A stretch of 64,000 bases of DNA from Calothrix sp. C42_A2020_038. Lineage in GTDB: Bacteria > Cyanobacteriota > Cyanobacteriia > Cyanobacteriales > Nostocaceae. The notes beneath the pieces are model-generated. The model did not search any database and was not told the origin of the DNA. It worked only from the letters and a program-made list of their open reading frames with translations. Made by a program: the position numbers and the translations under genes. Positions 43,900 to 52,397 of the stretch are shown piece after piece. Numbering within the stretch: the stretch's first letter is position 1; every line of letters starts with the position of its first letter. Where the stretch lies: NCBI GenBank assembly GCA_015272395.1, contig JACYLQ010000027.1, positions 124,001-188,000 of the forward strand, given 5' to 3'.

Positions 43900-44616
43900 T
43901 TACTGCACCAACCCCGCACGTAAAGCACGTACAGCAGCTTGAGTTCTGTCAGCAACACAAAGTTTGCTAAGAATACCACGAACATGGGTTTTGACAGTGC
44001 CAACAGTCAAATAAAGCTTACTCGCAATTTCTGCATTGTCGCATCCGGCTACAATCAACTCCAGTACTTCTTTCTCCCTTTGAGTTAATGGGTAAGCTTC
44101 TATCGTTTTTTCGATATCTGGGTCAATACCCTGAATTAATACCCGTTTTCCACTATCTGAACTGCCATCACCTACATCTTGACGTAATTGCCGGAGTACA
44201 ACATCAGCTATAACTGAGTCTATCCACGAAGTTCCATTAGCTGTAGTTTTAACCGCTTTGATTAAATTTTCGCTTTCAATATCCTTCATACAGTAAGAGT
44301 CCGCTCCAGCAGCAAAAGCTGCTAGAACAGTGTCCTCACTGTCCTGCATTGTCAGCATTAGTATTTTAGTATTATCGTCATTGGTTTCAGTTTGATATTG
44401 CCTAAACAGACGTGTTAACTCAACACCATCCATATCTGGTAAGCCAACATCGATTGTAGCAACATCTGGCTTTAGCGTCTTTAGAAGATGTAGCCCCTGC
44501 TTTGCATTGGCAGCTTCACCGACTATTTCAATTTCGGCATCAGCTTGTAAAGCGGCCCTCAAACCCATTCTGGTAAGGTTGTGGTCTTCAATTACGAGAA
44601 CCTTGACTTTGCTCAT
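43900..44616 (-). CDS. NarL/FixJ-type response regulator (paralogue)
   Basis: A 238-residue response regulator closely related to the one at 10827-11540. Receiver: DHNLTR near residue 11-16, the phosphorylation Asp in VATIDVGLPDMDG, and CMKDIESENLIKAV. HTH: LTQREKEVLELIVAGCDN followed by TVGTVKTHVRGILSKLCVADRTQAAVRAL. The C-terminal ends are almost the same as in the other paralogue, so the DNA sites may overlap. Divergent linker (around 125-170). No sensor kinase is next to it. The start is the ATG complement at 44614-44616, with a GAGAAGCC upstream. Confidence 0.92.
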   Translation of the reverse strand: MSKVKVLVIEDHNLTRMGLRAALQADAEIEIVGEAANAKQGLHLLKTLKPDVATIDVGLPDMDGVELTRLFRQYQTETNDDNTKILMLTMQDSEDTVLAAFAAGADSYCMKDIESENLIKAVKTTANGTSWIDSVIADVVLRQLRQDVGDGSSDSGKRVLIQGIDPDIEKTIEAYPLTQREKEVLELIVAGCDNAEIASKLYLTVGTVKTHVRGILSKLCVADRTQAAVRALRAGLVQ

Positions 44617-44894
44617 GGCTTCTCTTCTCTACCTAATTTGTTCTAATGTAATTTAACTGAGCTATTTTAATCAAACCTTTATGAAATCTGGAAGGTGACA
44701 AGTAACTATATCTGCCGCTAGTAGTATTACATACTTGCATACAGACTCTGCGGGAGTGAGTTAAATAAACACTACACATCGCCAAGTTAGCTTTTACATC
44801 TTACCGAAGAGAGATTATAGCAGTTATTTACTTCATTAAACATAAGTGTTTATGATGTTTTATTACATACCATACTGTTGTTCAAAACAAAAAA

Positions 44895-44919
44895 TCCCGG
44901 TTTCTGAAAGAAACCGGGA
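44895..44919 (-). terminator. Intrinsic terminator after csbD
   Basis: TCCCGGTTTC (44895-44904) and GAAACCGGGA (44910-44919) form a perfect 10-bp stem. On the minus strand it is followed by TTTTTTGTTTT. It lies 70 bases after the CsbD stop codon on that strand. Confidence 0.85.
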
Positions 44920-44988
44920 CTGTGTTACCTCACATAACCTATGACAACAAGAGGTGAAAAAAGCCTAGGAATTAGAACACTGCCGAAA

Positions 44989-45171
44989 TTAATCGATACT
45001 TTTCTTTACTTCATCCTTAATATTTTCTGCTGTGTGGCGAACTTGTGCTTCTGCTTGTTTTGCTTTACCTTCTGCCTTATCATTAGGGTTGCCTGTTACT
45101 TCGCCAATCACTTCTTGAACTTTACCTTCGATATTCTTAGCAACTGCTTCTACGCGATTTTCAATGCTCAT
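44989..45171 (-). CDS. CsbD-family stress protein
   Basis: A 60-residue hydrophilic protein of the CsbD family. The sequence MSIENRVEAVAKNIEGKVQEV and the NPNDKAEGKAKQAEAQ block are diagnostic, and the remainder is helical and charged. Members accumulate under general stress. Its own promoter lies in the AT-rich sequence upstream (45172-45697). A ribosome-binding site AGGAG precedes the start on this strand. A terminator follows at 44895. Confidence 0.92.
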   Translation of the reverse strand: MSIENRVEAVAKNIEGKVQEVIGEVTGNPNDKAEGKAKQAEAQVRHTAENIKDEVKKSID

Positions 45172-45697
45172 AGTATTCTCCTAAATTAAATAATTAAGTT
45201 TTGAGTTGAGTGATGTAAATAAATTTGACAACCAAATTTATATCTTTAAGTTATTCTTTTTTACATTCTTTGACTTCTATCTTCAGTTGACTTTTCGACA
45301 GATTTAGTTCATCCACTGTGCATAGTCATAACTAAAATATAGTCGTCTTGTTGATTTCTGGATTTATCCTGAGATATACCGACTGAGTTGAACTCTTCCT
45401 ACATACGGCTAAAGTAATTTACTACTTTTGGTAGATAATTTTTCAGGAATTTAAATTCTGTATTAAATAATTTCAAAAATTATGACTTTAAGTATATACA
45501 CAAAGCTAGATTAATTAGACATGATATATTCAAAATTAAACTGATAATCTTGGATAAAATTAACAACTTATTCAGATGATATCCGCAGATTTTTAATATT
45601 AGTTCGTTGGATAGAACAAAAGAATTGAAAATTAGTTTTTAATCAGAATCAGCAAAAAGAAAAGCTTAAAAATAAATTTCGGTAAGGAGATAATCAC
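45172..45697. other. AT-rich intergenic region between stress genes
   Basis: About 525 bases with no gene. It should contain the divergent promoters of csbD and the GlsB-family gene. No recognisable repeat or RNA gene. Confidence 0.5.
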
Positions 45698-45976
45698 ATG
45701 AGTGGTATTATTGCATGGTTAGTATTGGGATTAATTGCTGGCGCCTTGGCTAAAGCTTTTTACCCAGGACATCAAGGTGGTGGCATTTTCTCAACAATTG
45801 GATTAGGTATTTTAGGCGCCTTAGTTGGTGGTTATTTAGGTCAAATCTTGTTAGGAAGCAGTTCGGCAGCAGCTGCATCAGTAGGAGCTATATCAATCGG
45901 AAGCATTATTTTTGCAGTCCTTGGTGCAATGTTACTAATTTTTATTTGGGGTTTACTAACTCATCGAACTGCATAA
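45698..45976 (+). CDS. GlsB/YeaQ/YmgE-family membrane stress protein
   Basis: A 92-residue membrane protein with three hydrophobic segments: IIAWLVLGLIAGALAKAFYPG, IGLGILGALVGGYLGQILLG and ISIGSIIFAVLGAMLLIFIWGLL. The Gly-rich helices are typical of the family (Transgly_assoc), which responds to general stress. The ribosome-binding site AAGGAGA is 9 bases before ATG at 45698. It is grouped with the CsbD gene and a small secreted protein gene, consistent with a stress-gene cluster. No clear terminator is visible. Confidence 0.92.
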   Translation: MSGIIAWLVLGLIAGALAKAFYPGHQGGGIFSTIGLGILGALVGGYLGQILLGSSSAAAASVGAISIGSIIFAVLGAMLLIFIWGLLTHRTA

Positions 45977-46135
45977 GGAATTAGGTGTTGAGAGTTTAGA
46001 TTTGAATGTAAAAAGGTGAAAGTTGTGAAAAAATCAATAGCTAATGTCGGGACTGCAAGATTCTTTTAACCGTGCTTTATCTCACTTCAAATAATCAATC
46101 TCTGTTTAACTGTTTAACTATACAAGGAGCTGATC

Positions 46136-46495
46136 ATGAACTTTTCTCATTTTATCAAACCTGTTGTTAGTGCTTTCCGTTTTGTGATTGTAACAGTACT
46201 ATGTGTTAGCTTACTTTTCTCTAACACCCTAAGCGCTCAAGCTATTGGCGCCAAGAAAAGCGCTCCTACCGAAGCAACTGACCAATTAAATCTAATTCAA
46301 AAACAAACAGATGAAGTTGCTAGAAAGGCGCCTCTTACCCTAGAAGAAACACAAGCGAAAACTGAAAAAGGACTCAACGAAGTTCAAGGAGATGCTGACA
46401 AAGACAAAATGAAGCGTCCTGAAAACTCTGGCAGTGCTACTACCGTTCAAGACCAAGTAAAAAATATTTTGGACAAAGTAGCTGGTGACAAATAG
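46136..46495 (+). CDS. Small secreted hydrophilic protein
   Basis: 119 residues. The N-terminal FRFVIVTVLCVSLLFSNTLSAQA is a signal peptide with a probable cut after SAQA. The rest is charged and lacks a fold: EATDQLNLIQKQTDEVARKAP and LEETQAKTEKGLNEVQGDADKDKMKRP, which resembles CsbD-like low-complexity. The ribosome-binding site AAGGAG is 9 bases before the ATG. It probably acts in the periplasm or at the cell surface, maybe under stress, judging from its neighbours. No known family can be named with confidence. Confidence 0.75.
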   Translation: MNFSHFIKPVVSAFRFVIVTVLCVSLLFSNTLSAQAIGAKKSAPTEATDQLNLIQKQTDEVARKAPLTLEETQAKTEKGLNEVQGDADKDKMKRPENSGSATTVQDQVKNILDKVAGDK

Positions 46496-46504
46496 TCACT
46501 TTTA

Positions 46505-46614
46505 TAATAGAGCATCCCTACTGGAGTTGTGAAAAATTATATCCCTAAAGAGACGCTAGGAAGCGGAGCGTCTCTTCGATATCGGATTTTACGAATGATT
46601 TAGGACTGGTATAG
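46505..46614. mobile_element. MITE-like element, copy 2
   Basis: The right end AGGACTGGTATAG (46602-46614) is the complement of the left end of the element at 15080, and the inner GAGTTGTGAAAAATTATAT is shared with it. The left end here is degraded. It contains AGAGACGCT-aggaagcgg-AGCGTCTCT. It lies directly behind the secreted-protein gene. Confidence 0.6.
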
Positions 46615-46624
46615 TACATACTTA

Positions 46625-46664
46625 AATTCCCGATGCGAGTGAAAGCTGTCGGGAATTTTTGTTT
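46625..46664 (+). terminator. Intrinsic terminator
   Basis: AATTCCCGA (46625-46633) and TCGGGAATT (46649-46657) form a 9-bp stem followed by TTTTGTTT. It would end transcripts from the stress genes before the DCC gene. Confidence 0.75.
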
Positions 46665-46756
46665 CCATAAATGATTTAAAACTTTCATCCCATCAACGCT
46701 ACAATATACTTAATCAATAAATACAAATATCAATATACATTTCCAATTAAAGTCTG

Positions 46757-47158
46757 ATGAGCTACTACGTTATATATGACGGCAACTGCAACCTTTGCGT
46801 AACCCTAGTGCAATTATTGGAAAACCTTGACCAAGGCAAATTGTTTATTTACATTCCCATGCAAGATAAACAAATTTCTCAATGGAAAATTACACCCGCT
46901 GATTGCGAAATGGGAATGATTTTAATCGACGCTAATGCACCCGATGAACGACGTTGGCAAGGTAGTGATGCAGCAGAAGAAATTGGGCGCCTGTTACCAA
47001 TGGGTAGTATTTTTGTTGACACATACCGGGCACTACCTGGACTTAAATGGGTTGGCGACAAGTTCTATGAACAAATCCGTGACAACCGTTATACAATCTT
47101 TGGCAAACGCACAAGTACATATAAATCTCAGTTTTGCACTACTGGTTCATGTCATTAG
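46757..47158 (+). CDS. Thiol-disulfide oxidoreductase of the DCC family
   Basis: A 133-residue DUF393/DCC protein. The signature YDGNCNLCVTLV at residues 7-18 has the redox CxxC (Cys11 and Cys14) of the family. The remaining structure is a thioredoxin-like helical form with a C-terminal CTTGSCH tail bearing two Cys. It may take part in thiol or haem redox. The last codons and stop codon (TGTCATTAG) coincide with the end of the MITE-like element at 47140-47267. Related proteins also end with a GSC-like tail, so the tail could be native. Start has no strong Shine-Dalgarno. Confidence 0.87.
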   Translation: MSYYVIYDGNCNLCVTLVQLLENLDQGKLFIYIPMQDKQISQWKITPADCEMGMILIDANAPDERRWQGSDAAEEIGRLLPMGSIFVDTYRALPGLKWVGDKFYEQIRDNRYTIFGKRTSTYKSQFCTTGSCH

Positions 47159-47267
47159 TTTTGGGGAGTTGTGGAACAGACAGGAAAGCCTGCTTTATTG
47201 TTCAGGCAGGGATGCCTGAATCACAAGACATTATTTATACCTCCAAAACTTATGACGCAGACCACTA
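47140..47267. mobile_element. MITE-like element, family A copy 2
   Basis: TACTGGTTCATGTCATTAG continuing with TTTTGG (47140-47164) mirrors CCAAAACTTATGACGCAG then ACCACTA (47243-47267). The interior, read in reverse, resembles the interior of the element at 38606-38732, with AGGTATAAATAAT and a TTCAGGCA-ggga-TGCCTGAA hairpin. The stop codon of the DCC-family gene is inside the left end. Confidence 0.8.
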
Positions 47268-47656
47268 CATCTAAATTTCAAAGTACTTCCTAATTATTTT
47301 CCACTACTTCCTCTTTCGAGAGGTGGTAATTTTTTTAATACTACACTTTAGTTCTTTCGAGACCAAACCCACAGGCGATGTATGCGACGGTGCCCGAAAT
47401 ATATACTTCAAGTATTTGTAATCAACGACAAAACATTACCTAAGCCCACAAAAACCTATTAAAGCCTATTCAATTTGGTAAAAATGTATTATATGAAATT
47501 GTACAGATTTCATATCTAATGCAAAACTACAGCAAAGTTCTGATTAGTTCGTATAAATCTAAACATTTTTTAATGTTAAGATATGTGAATGTATAAGTGA
47601 ATAGCTTGACCAAATATCGAGCATATGACGTGTGACGTTGAGAGGTATAACACCTT
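47268..47656. other. Intergenic region before the lyase gene
   Basis: About 390 bases, no gene. A short stem CTCTTTCGAGAGG is at about 47312-47324. The AT-rich 47480-47600 part should contain the promoter of the CpcS-type gene. Confidence 0.5.
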
Positions 47657-48199
47657 ATGACAGCTTCAGTGCAGCTAGCGCAGCAAAGATTAGAATCCTT
47701 GGCAGAAGAATTTTTCGAGCAATCCGTCGGAAATTGGCGGTCAGAGCGACGTTACTACAGCTTGAAAAGCGGTGAAATAGAAGAAGTGGTCAGTAACATC
47801 ACAGTTAGATTTATAGAAAAGGGCAGTTCAGAATTGATACAGCTTGCCCAAATGCACGAATTGTCAGATTTAACAGCTATGATTTGTGGTTCTCAAGTAA
47901 CTTGGGAAAGTAGCTATTCTCAACCTGGACGTAAACCAACTACAGGTTCAACGATATTTGGGATTAAGGAAAATATTTTGTATCGTGACCGGGGTTTTGC
48001 AACACCCAAACCTGTAACTGCTGAATATTACTTGCGTGATTCTAAAACAATGCACTTGCGAACAGAGTACAACGGTTCTGTTTTTGAGGAAGAAATTAAA
48101 CTTATTGGTACAAATTATCGTACCCGCCAAACAATTATTTCCCGCGCGGGCGAAGAAATTATGATTGGGCAATATCTAGAAACGAGAATTTTTAGTTGA
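47657..48199 (+). CDS. CpcS/CpeS-type phycobiliprotein lyase
   Basis: A 180-residue member of the CpcS/CpeS/CpeU family of lyases, which attach phycocyanobilin to Cys84-type sites of phycobiliproteins. The fold is a lipocalin-like beta-barrel; diagnostic segments are FEQSVGNWRSERRYYSLKSGE near residue 20-40, VTWESSYSQPGRKPTTGSTIFG and YRDRGFATPKPVTAEYYLRDS. The C-terminal YRTRQTIISRAGEEIMIGQYLETR is also characteristic. Its place 506 bases upstream of cpcB suggests that it serves phycocyanin. Whether it is CpcS, CpcU or CpeS type cannot be separated from sequence alone, so no symbol is given. A terminator follows. Confidence 0.9.
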   Translation: MTASVQLAQQRLESLAEEFFEQSVGNWRSERRYYSLKSGEIEEVVSNITVRFIEKGSSELIQLAQMHELSDLTAMICGSQVTWESSYSQPGRKPTTGSTIFGIKENILYRDRGFATPKPVTAEYYLRDSKTMHLRTEYNGSVFEEEIKLIGTNYRTRQTIISRAGEEIMIGQYLETRIFS

Positions 48200-48235
48200 A
48201 ATGTAAAAAAAAATTAATTGAAATTATTCTAATTT

Positions 48236-48265
48236 ACCGTTCCAGTCTGCTTGGGACGGTTTTTG
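48236..48265 (+). terminator. Intrinsic terminator after the lyase gene
   Basis: ACCGTTCC (48236-48243) pairs with GGGACGGT (48253-48260), one wobble pair, followed by TTTTTG. It makes the lyase gene and the cpc operon separate transcripts. Confidence 0.8.
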
Positions 48266-48704
48266 ATTTTTCTGGGTTATCCTTTGTTTCATGGGGGCTT
48301 CAGATTTGAATCGACAATTTCTATGCTTTACACAAACACGTTACTATGAGCATATATATGAAGTTATGTAACGTAATGAGACGACGTAATAATAATTTGT
48401 AACGAAATTTAGGTCATAAGCATTGTATAAATTAGATTTGGAAGGGAAAAAAGCAGAACGGGGTTGACCAAAGTGTTGCTTATTCGTGCTTTCAAGACTT
48501 TCATCCAAAAATAAACTTTTGTTAAAAAGCTTTAATATATTTGGATGGATGCTACTAAACTGTATAACAGATGTCTGTTTTACCTTTCCAAGCTGCTATT
48601 GCAGTCTGACATCAGCAGAAGCTGAAAGCTTAGGGTGAGTGCTTAATGCTTTCGGTGTTAAAGCAAAACCAAGTCTAAAAAAAAGCAGATAGGAGATTAG
48701 ATCG
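48266..48704 (+). promoter_or_regulatory. Long leader and promoter region of the cpc operon
   Basis: About 440 bases with no gene before cpcB, as usual for long cpc leaders. A strong ribosome-binding site AGGAGA is 9 bases before the cpcB ATG. Exact promoter boxes are not assigned because several TATAAT-like sites exist in AT-rich sequence. Confidence 0.5.
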
Positions 48705-49223
48705 ATGTTAGATGCGTTTGCCAAAGTAGTTTCCCAAGCTGATGCTCGTGGTGAATACCTGAGCGGTTCTCAATTAGATGCTTTGATGAACATGGTTCGT
48801 GACGGAAACAAGCGCATGGACACAGTAAACCGCATCACCAGCAACGCTTCGGCGATTGTTGCTAACGCGGCTCGTGCATTGTTTGCAGAACAGCCTCAGT
48901 TAATTGCACCTGGTGGAAACGCTTACACCAGCCGTCGCATGGCTGCTTGCTTGCGCGACATGGAAATCATCTTACGCTATGTAACTTATGCAATTTTTTC
49001 TGGTGACGCGAGCGTTTTAGATGACCGTTGTTTGAACGGTTTGCGCGAAACCTACCTAGCTTTGGGAACACCTGGAGCTTCGGTTGCAGTTGGCGTTCAA
49101 AAGATGAAAGAAGCTGCATTGGCAATTGCTGGCGACCCCAACGGTATCACCAGAGGTGATTGCAGTGCATTAATGTCTGAAGTATCTAGCTACTTCGACC
49201 GCGCTGCTGCTGCTGTAGCATAA
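48705..49223 (+). CDS. cpcB: Phycocyanin beta subunit
   Basis: A 172-residue phycobiliprotein. The Cys82-type chromophore site is in [18 protein letters not shown] and the Cys153-type site is in [13 protein letters not shown], both usual for CpcB, with the asparagine region (GGNAYTSRR) conserved. It begins [13 protein letters not shown], a PecB-like start, but the body, such as [15 protein letters not shown] and [12 protein letters not shown], fits CpcB rather than PecB. It pairs with CpcA (92 bases later) into the disc that absorbs orange light and passes energy to allophycocyanin. It is the first of the genes cpcB-A-C-C-D-E-F. Confidence 0.97.
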   Translation: MLDAFAKVVSQADARGEYLSGSQLDALMNMVRDGNKRMDTVNRITSNASAIVANAARALFAEQPQLIAPGGNAYTSRRMAACLRDMEIILRYVTYAIFSGDASVLDDRCLNGLRETYLALGTPGASVAVGVQKMKEAALAIAGDPNGITRGDCSALMSEVSSYFDRAAAAVA

Positions 49224-49315
49224 CTACTGCGAACTATCGCACCATCGCTGACAAATAGTCAGTTCAACATAAATCACTTTCAAACAAAATTTTGTAAAAG
49301 GGAGATACCGTACCG

Positions 49316-49804
49316 ATGAAAACCCCTCTTACCGAAGCAGTAGCTGCTGCTGATTCACAAGGACGTTTTCTGAGCAGCACTGAGATGCAAACTGCTTTTG
49401 GTCGCTACCGTCAAGCAACAGCAAGTTTAGAAGCTGCTAAGTCTTTAACTAGCAATGCACAACGTTTGGCAGAAGGCGCCGCAAACGCTGTATACCAAAA
49501 GTTTCCTTACACAACTCAGATGCAAGGGCCTAACTTCGCTTCTACTCAAACAGGTAGGGACAAGTGTGTTCGTGACATTGGTTACTACTTGCGGATGATA
49601 ACTTACTGCTTGGTTGTTGGTGGCACTGGTCCAATGGATGATTACCTAATCGCTGGTTTGGCTGAAATCAACAAAACCTTCGATTTGTCTCCTAGCTGGT
49701 ACATAGAAGCTCTCAAGTACATCAAGGCTAACCACGGTTTGAGCGGTGACCCTGCTGTTGAAGCTAATTCTTATATCGATTACGCAATCAATGTCCTAAG
49801 TTAA
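49316..49804 (+). CDS. cpcA: Phycocyanin alpha subunit
   Basis: A 162-residue CpcA. It starts with [21 protein letters not shown] and has the single bilin-binding Cys84-type residue in [24 protein letters not shown], with the conserved C-terminal [21 protein letters not shown]. The ribosome-binding site AGGGAGA precedes the ATG. CpcE and CpcF, encoded in the same cluster, load its phycocyanobilin. A strong stem-loop follows at 49817-49880. Confidence 0.98.
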   Translation: MKTPLTEAVAAADSQGRFLSSTEMQTAFGRYRQATASLEAAKSLTSNAQRLAEGAANAVYQKFPYTTQMQGPNFASTQTGRDKCVRDIGYYLRMITYCLVVGGTGPMDDYLIAGLAEINKTFDLSPSWYIEALKYIKANHGLSGDPAVEANSYIDYAINVLS

Positions 49805-49816
49805 TAAGGGCATTAT

Positions 49817-49886
49817 TGCCCGGAAGGTTGAGCGGCTCAACTGGCATAAGATGCTAGGGGTTGTTTAGCTTTCCGGGCAGTTTTAA
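49817..49886 (+). terminator. Stem-loop terminator or attenuator after cpcBA
   Basis: TGCCCGGAA (49817-49825) and TTCCGGGCA (49871-49879) form the outer stem, with the inner stem GTTGAG-cgg-CTCAAC at 49827-49841, then TTTTAATTT. Partial termination here would keep cpcBA transcripts more abundant than those of the linker genes, as known for such cpc operons. Confidence 0.85.
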
Positions 49887-50304
49887 TTTAAGAAGATTTG
49901 TAAAAAACGAAACGACTCAAAGCGCGCATCAGCTTTCTAGATAATATTTAAGAGAAAACAACAGACAAAAAAGGGGTAATTGTAGAAGGAGTCCGACTCA
50001 CGCGATTTCTACTCACCCATAAATGCTGCTAAATCCAAAACTCAAATCCAAAACTCTAATTCACGGGAATACATGCCTCAACCCAATCTGTATCTAATAC
50101 ATATAGATATAACAGTTTTGGGTTTGAAGTTTGTGTAGTTTGTTACTTTTAATCGACTCGGAGTTGGTGTTTTTGAGAAAATTGAATGTAGAAAGCTCAT
50201 GCCTTAGATTTATGTTCTCAGGCAATGTTTAGCGTGTCCATGTAGTTGTTCGTTACTCGCTTCGCGTCAAGACAGTACCAACGTTGTAATGGAGACGAGA
50301 AATT
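49887..50304. other. Non-coding leader of the rod-linker genes
   Basis: About 420 bases after the cpcBA stem-loop. No gene seen. A second promoter could lie here. No clear repeats. The start of the linker gene has GGAGACGAG about 8 bases upstream. Confidence 0.5.
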
Positions 50305-51087
50305 ATGGCAACGCTAGTTCAACAACCGGATGTGATTGAATTACGTTCTGACCGAACTGAAGACGATATCGAAGTTGTAATTCGGGCAGTTTACCGTCAG
50401 GTCTTGGGTAATACTTATCTGATGGAAAGCGAGCGGCTCAAAAGTTTTGAGTCATTACTGCGTAATGGAAAACTAACAGTTCGAGAATTTGTGCGTGCAG
50501 TTGCGCTTTCAGAGTTCTACCGTGAGAAGTACTTTTACAACAACTCGCAAATTCGATTTATTGAACTCAACTACAAACATTTACTTGGACGGGCGCCGGA
50601 AGACGAATCAGAAATAGCTTATCACGTAGATGTTTATAATGAACAGGGATACGAAGCAGAAATTGATTCGTATATAGATTCACCAGAATATCAAAGAAAT
50701 TTTGGCGATAATATAGTCCCCTCCTACCGAGGTTTCAAAAGCCAAATTGGACAAAAAAACGTCGGATTTAGCCGGATGTTTCAATTATACCGAGGTTACG
50801 CAAGTAGTGACCGTCTACAAGGATATAAGAGCGGACGCTTAACTTGGGAAGTAGCAAAAAATATTGCTTCACCAATTCACCCAGCATCAACATCAGCGCT
50901 AGCTGGTGCAGTCAGTGGTACAAGAGGTGAAGTCTATCGAATTCGTGTAATGAGTGCAGCTTCACCAAATACAACGGTAGTCCGTCGAGCAACATCAGAA
51001 ATCCTTGTACCCTACGAGCAACTTTCAAGTAAGTTGCAGCAGCTTAACCGCAAAGGTAACAAGGTAATGAGTATAACCAGAGCGTAG
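50305..51087 (+). CDS. cpcC: Phycocyanin rod linker (first of two)
   Basis: A 260-residue rod linker. The N-terminal Pfam00427-type linker domain covers residues 10-180: [39 protein letters not shown] in the form [35 protein letters not shown], and [12 protein letters not shown]. The C-terminal CpcD-like domain (about 208-260) contains [10 protein letters not shown] and ends [14 protein letters not shown]. It joins hexamers in a rod. It differs from the next linker by length and by less Gly/Ser between domains. It may be the distal one (CpcC2-type), but only by comparison with Synechocystis-like gene order. Directly followed by the second linker gene. Confidence 0.93.
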   Translation: MATLVQQPDVIELRSDRTEDDIEVVIRAVYRQVLGNTYLMESERLKSFESLLRNGKLTVREFVRAVALSEFYREKYFYNNSQIRFIELNYKHLLGRAPEDESEIAYHVDVYNEQGYEAEIDSYIDSPEYQRNFGDNIVPSYRGFKSQIGQKNVGFSRMFQLYRGYASSDRLQGYKSGRLTWEVAKNIASPIHPASTSALAGAVSGTRGEVYRIRVMSAASPNTTVVRRATSEILVPYEQLSSKLQQLNRKGNKVMSITRA

Positions 51088-51135
51088 AAAAGTTGTTTTT
51101 CATTTGTTTTCATTTCTAGTATCAAGGTCTAATAT

Positions 51136-52008
51136 ATGGCAGTCACAACCGCAGCATCACGTCTTGGAACAGAAGCTTTTACTGATATAGCCCCAGTTGA
51201 GTTACGTCAACGTGCAACAAAAGAAGAAATTGAATTAGCAATTTCCGCAGTTTATCGTCAACTCTTGGGTAATGACTACTTAATGAAGTCGCAGCGCTTA
51301 ACAAGTGCTGAATCGCTATTGCGTGATGGTAAAATTACGGTACGTGATTTTGTGCGTCAAGTCGCTAAGTCAGAGCTATACAAAGAAAAATTCTTCTACA
51401 ACAACTTCCAAACTCGTACCATCGAGTTGAATTACAAACACCTGTTAGGTCGCGCTCCTTACGACGAGTCAGAAGTGGTTTTTCACTTAGACATGTATCA
51501 AAACGAAGGATATGATGCTGACATTGATTCATTTATTGATTCAGCAGAATACGAAGCAAACTTCGGCGATAATATCGTTCCTTACTACCGTGGTTTCAAA
51601 ACACAGACTGGACAGAAAACTGTTGGATTTAATCGTATGTTTCAGTTGTATCGTGGTTATGCAAATAGCGACCGCGCGCAACTTAAAGGAACAACTCCCC
51701 ACCTCGCAGTTGAATTAGGTCGCAATGCTTCTTCACCAGTTGTTACTCCCAGTGGTAGTGGTAGTGATGGTTTTGCATATATTGCCCCGTATAAAGGTAT
51801 AACTCCTAACAGTACTTTTGGTGGTGCTGCTACTTTTGGAAAAGAGGGTAGACTTTTCCGGGTTGAAGCTGCAAAAGTATTTGGCGCCGGCTATCCTAGC
51901 ACTCGTCGTGTTAATCAAGCAGTGGTAATTCCATACGAAGAATTATCAAGCTACCTACAAAGAGTGCATAAACAAGGTGGCAAAATTGCCAGTATCACTC
52001 CTCTCTAA
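51136..52008 (+). CDS. cpcC: Phycocyanin rod linker (second of two)
   Basis: A 290-residue rod linker with the same two-domain layout as its upstream neighbour: pfam00427-type domain (about 25-190) with [32 protein letters not shown] and [12 protein letters not shown], and a C-terminal CpcD-like domain (about 235-290) with [10 protein letters not shown] and [15 protein letters not shown]. The interdomain linker is longer and Ser/Gly-rich ([10 protein letters not shown]). It is likely the more usual CpcC (CpcC1). The two probably form by duplication and function at different positions in the rod. It starts 48 bases after the first. Confidence 0.93.
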   Translation: MAVTTAASRLGTEAFTDIAPVELRQRATKEEIELAISAVYRQLLGNDYLMKSQRLTSAESLLRDGKITVRDFVRQVAKSELYKEKFFYNNFQTRTIELNYKHLLGRAPYDESEVVFHLDMYQNEGYDADIDSFIDSAEYEANFGDNIVPYYRGFKTQTGQKTVGFNRMFQLYRGYANSDRAQLKGTTPHLAVELGRNASSPVVTPSGSGSDGFAYIAPYKGITPNSTFGGAATFGKEGRLFRVEAAKVFGAGYPSTRRVNQAVVIPYEELSSYLQRVHKQGGKIASITPL

Positions 52009-52127
52009 GTTCAAAGTTCAAAATTCAAAATTCAAAGTTTAGAATTAAAAATCTTTAATTGTAAATTTTGAATTTTGAATTAACCAATTTACCTAGTTTT
52101 GTTTTATTAACAACCAAAATATTAATT

Positions 52128-52397
52128 ATGCTTGGTCAAATTGCACCCAACAAACAATCTGCAAACCGTTATTTCCGCTATGAAGTTGTGGGACTACGAC
52201 AAAACGAAGAAACAGATAAGACTGATTATGACATTCGTTCAAGTGCCAGTACTTTTATTACGGTTCCATATAACCGCATGAATTCAGAAATGCAACGAAT
52301 TACCCGTCTAGGTGGCAAAATAGTAGGGATTGAGCCTTTGAGTTTAGAAGCTCAATCAGGTGATAACCAAGGCAACCCTTTTAAAGATGAATTCTAG
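52128..52397 (+). CDS. cpcD: Phycocyanin small rod-capping linker CpcD
   Basis: From the ATG at 52128 (in-frame upstream Met at 52068 rejected because the N-terminal MLGQIAPNKQSANRYF is the known form) it has 89 residues. The CpcD domain reads RYFRYEVVGLRQNEETDK, FITVPYNRMNSEMQRI and GGKIVGIEPL, the cap of the rod. The last 11 bases overlap cpcE, so both are translated from one message. Confidence 0.95.
   Translation: MLGQIAPNKQSANRYFRYEVVGLRQNEETDKTDYDIRSSASTFITVPYNRMNSEMQRITRLGGKIVGIEPLSLEAQSGDNQGNPFKDEF

Noticed and set aside
47140-47158. C-terminal tail of the DCC protein derived from the MITE
   Set aside because: As a strong claim it is not safe: DCC proteins often end with a GSC-like tail, so the codons TGSCH may be native and only resemble the MITE end.
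48705-49804. Phycoerythrocyanin pecBA instead of cpcBA
   Set aside because: The beta subunit starts like PecB (MLDAF), but the body ([26 protein letters not shown]) and the alpha subunit ([20 protein letters not shown]) fit CpcB and CpcA; no pecE or pecF lies downstream.
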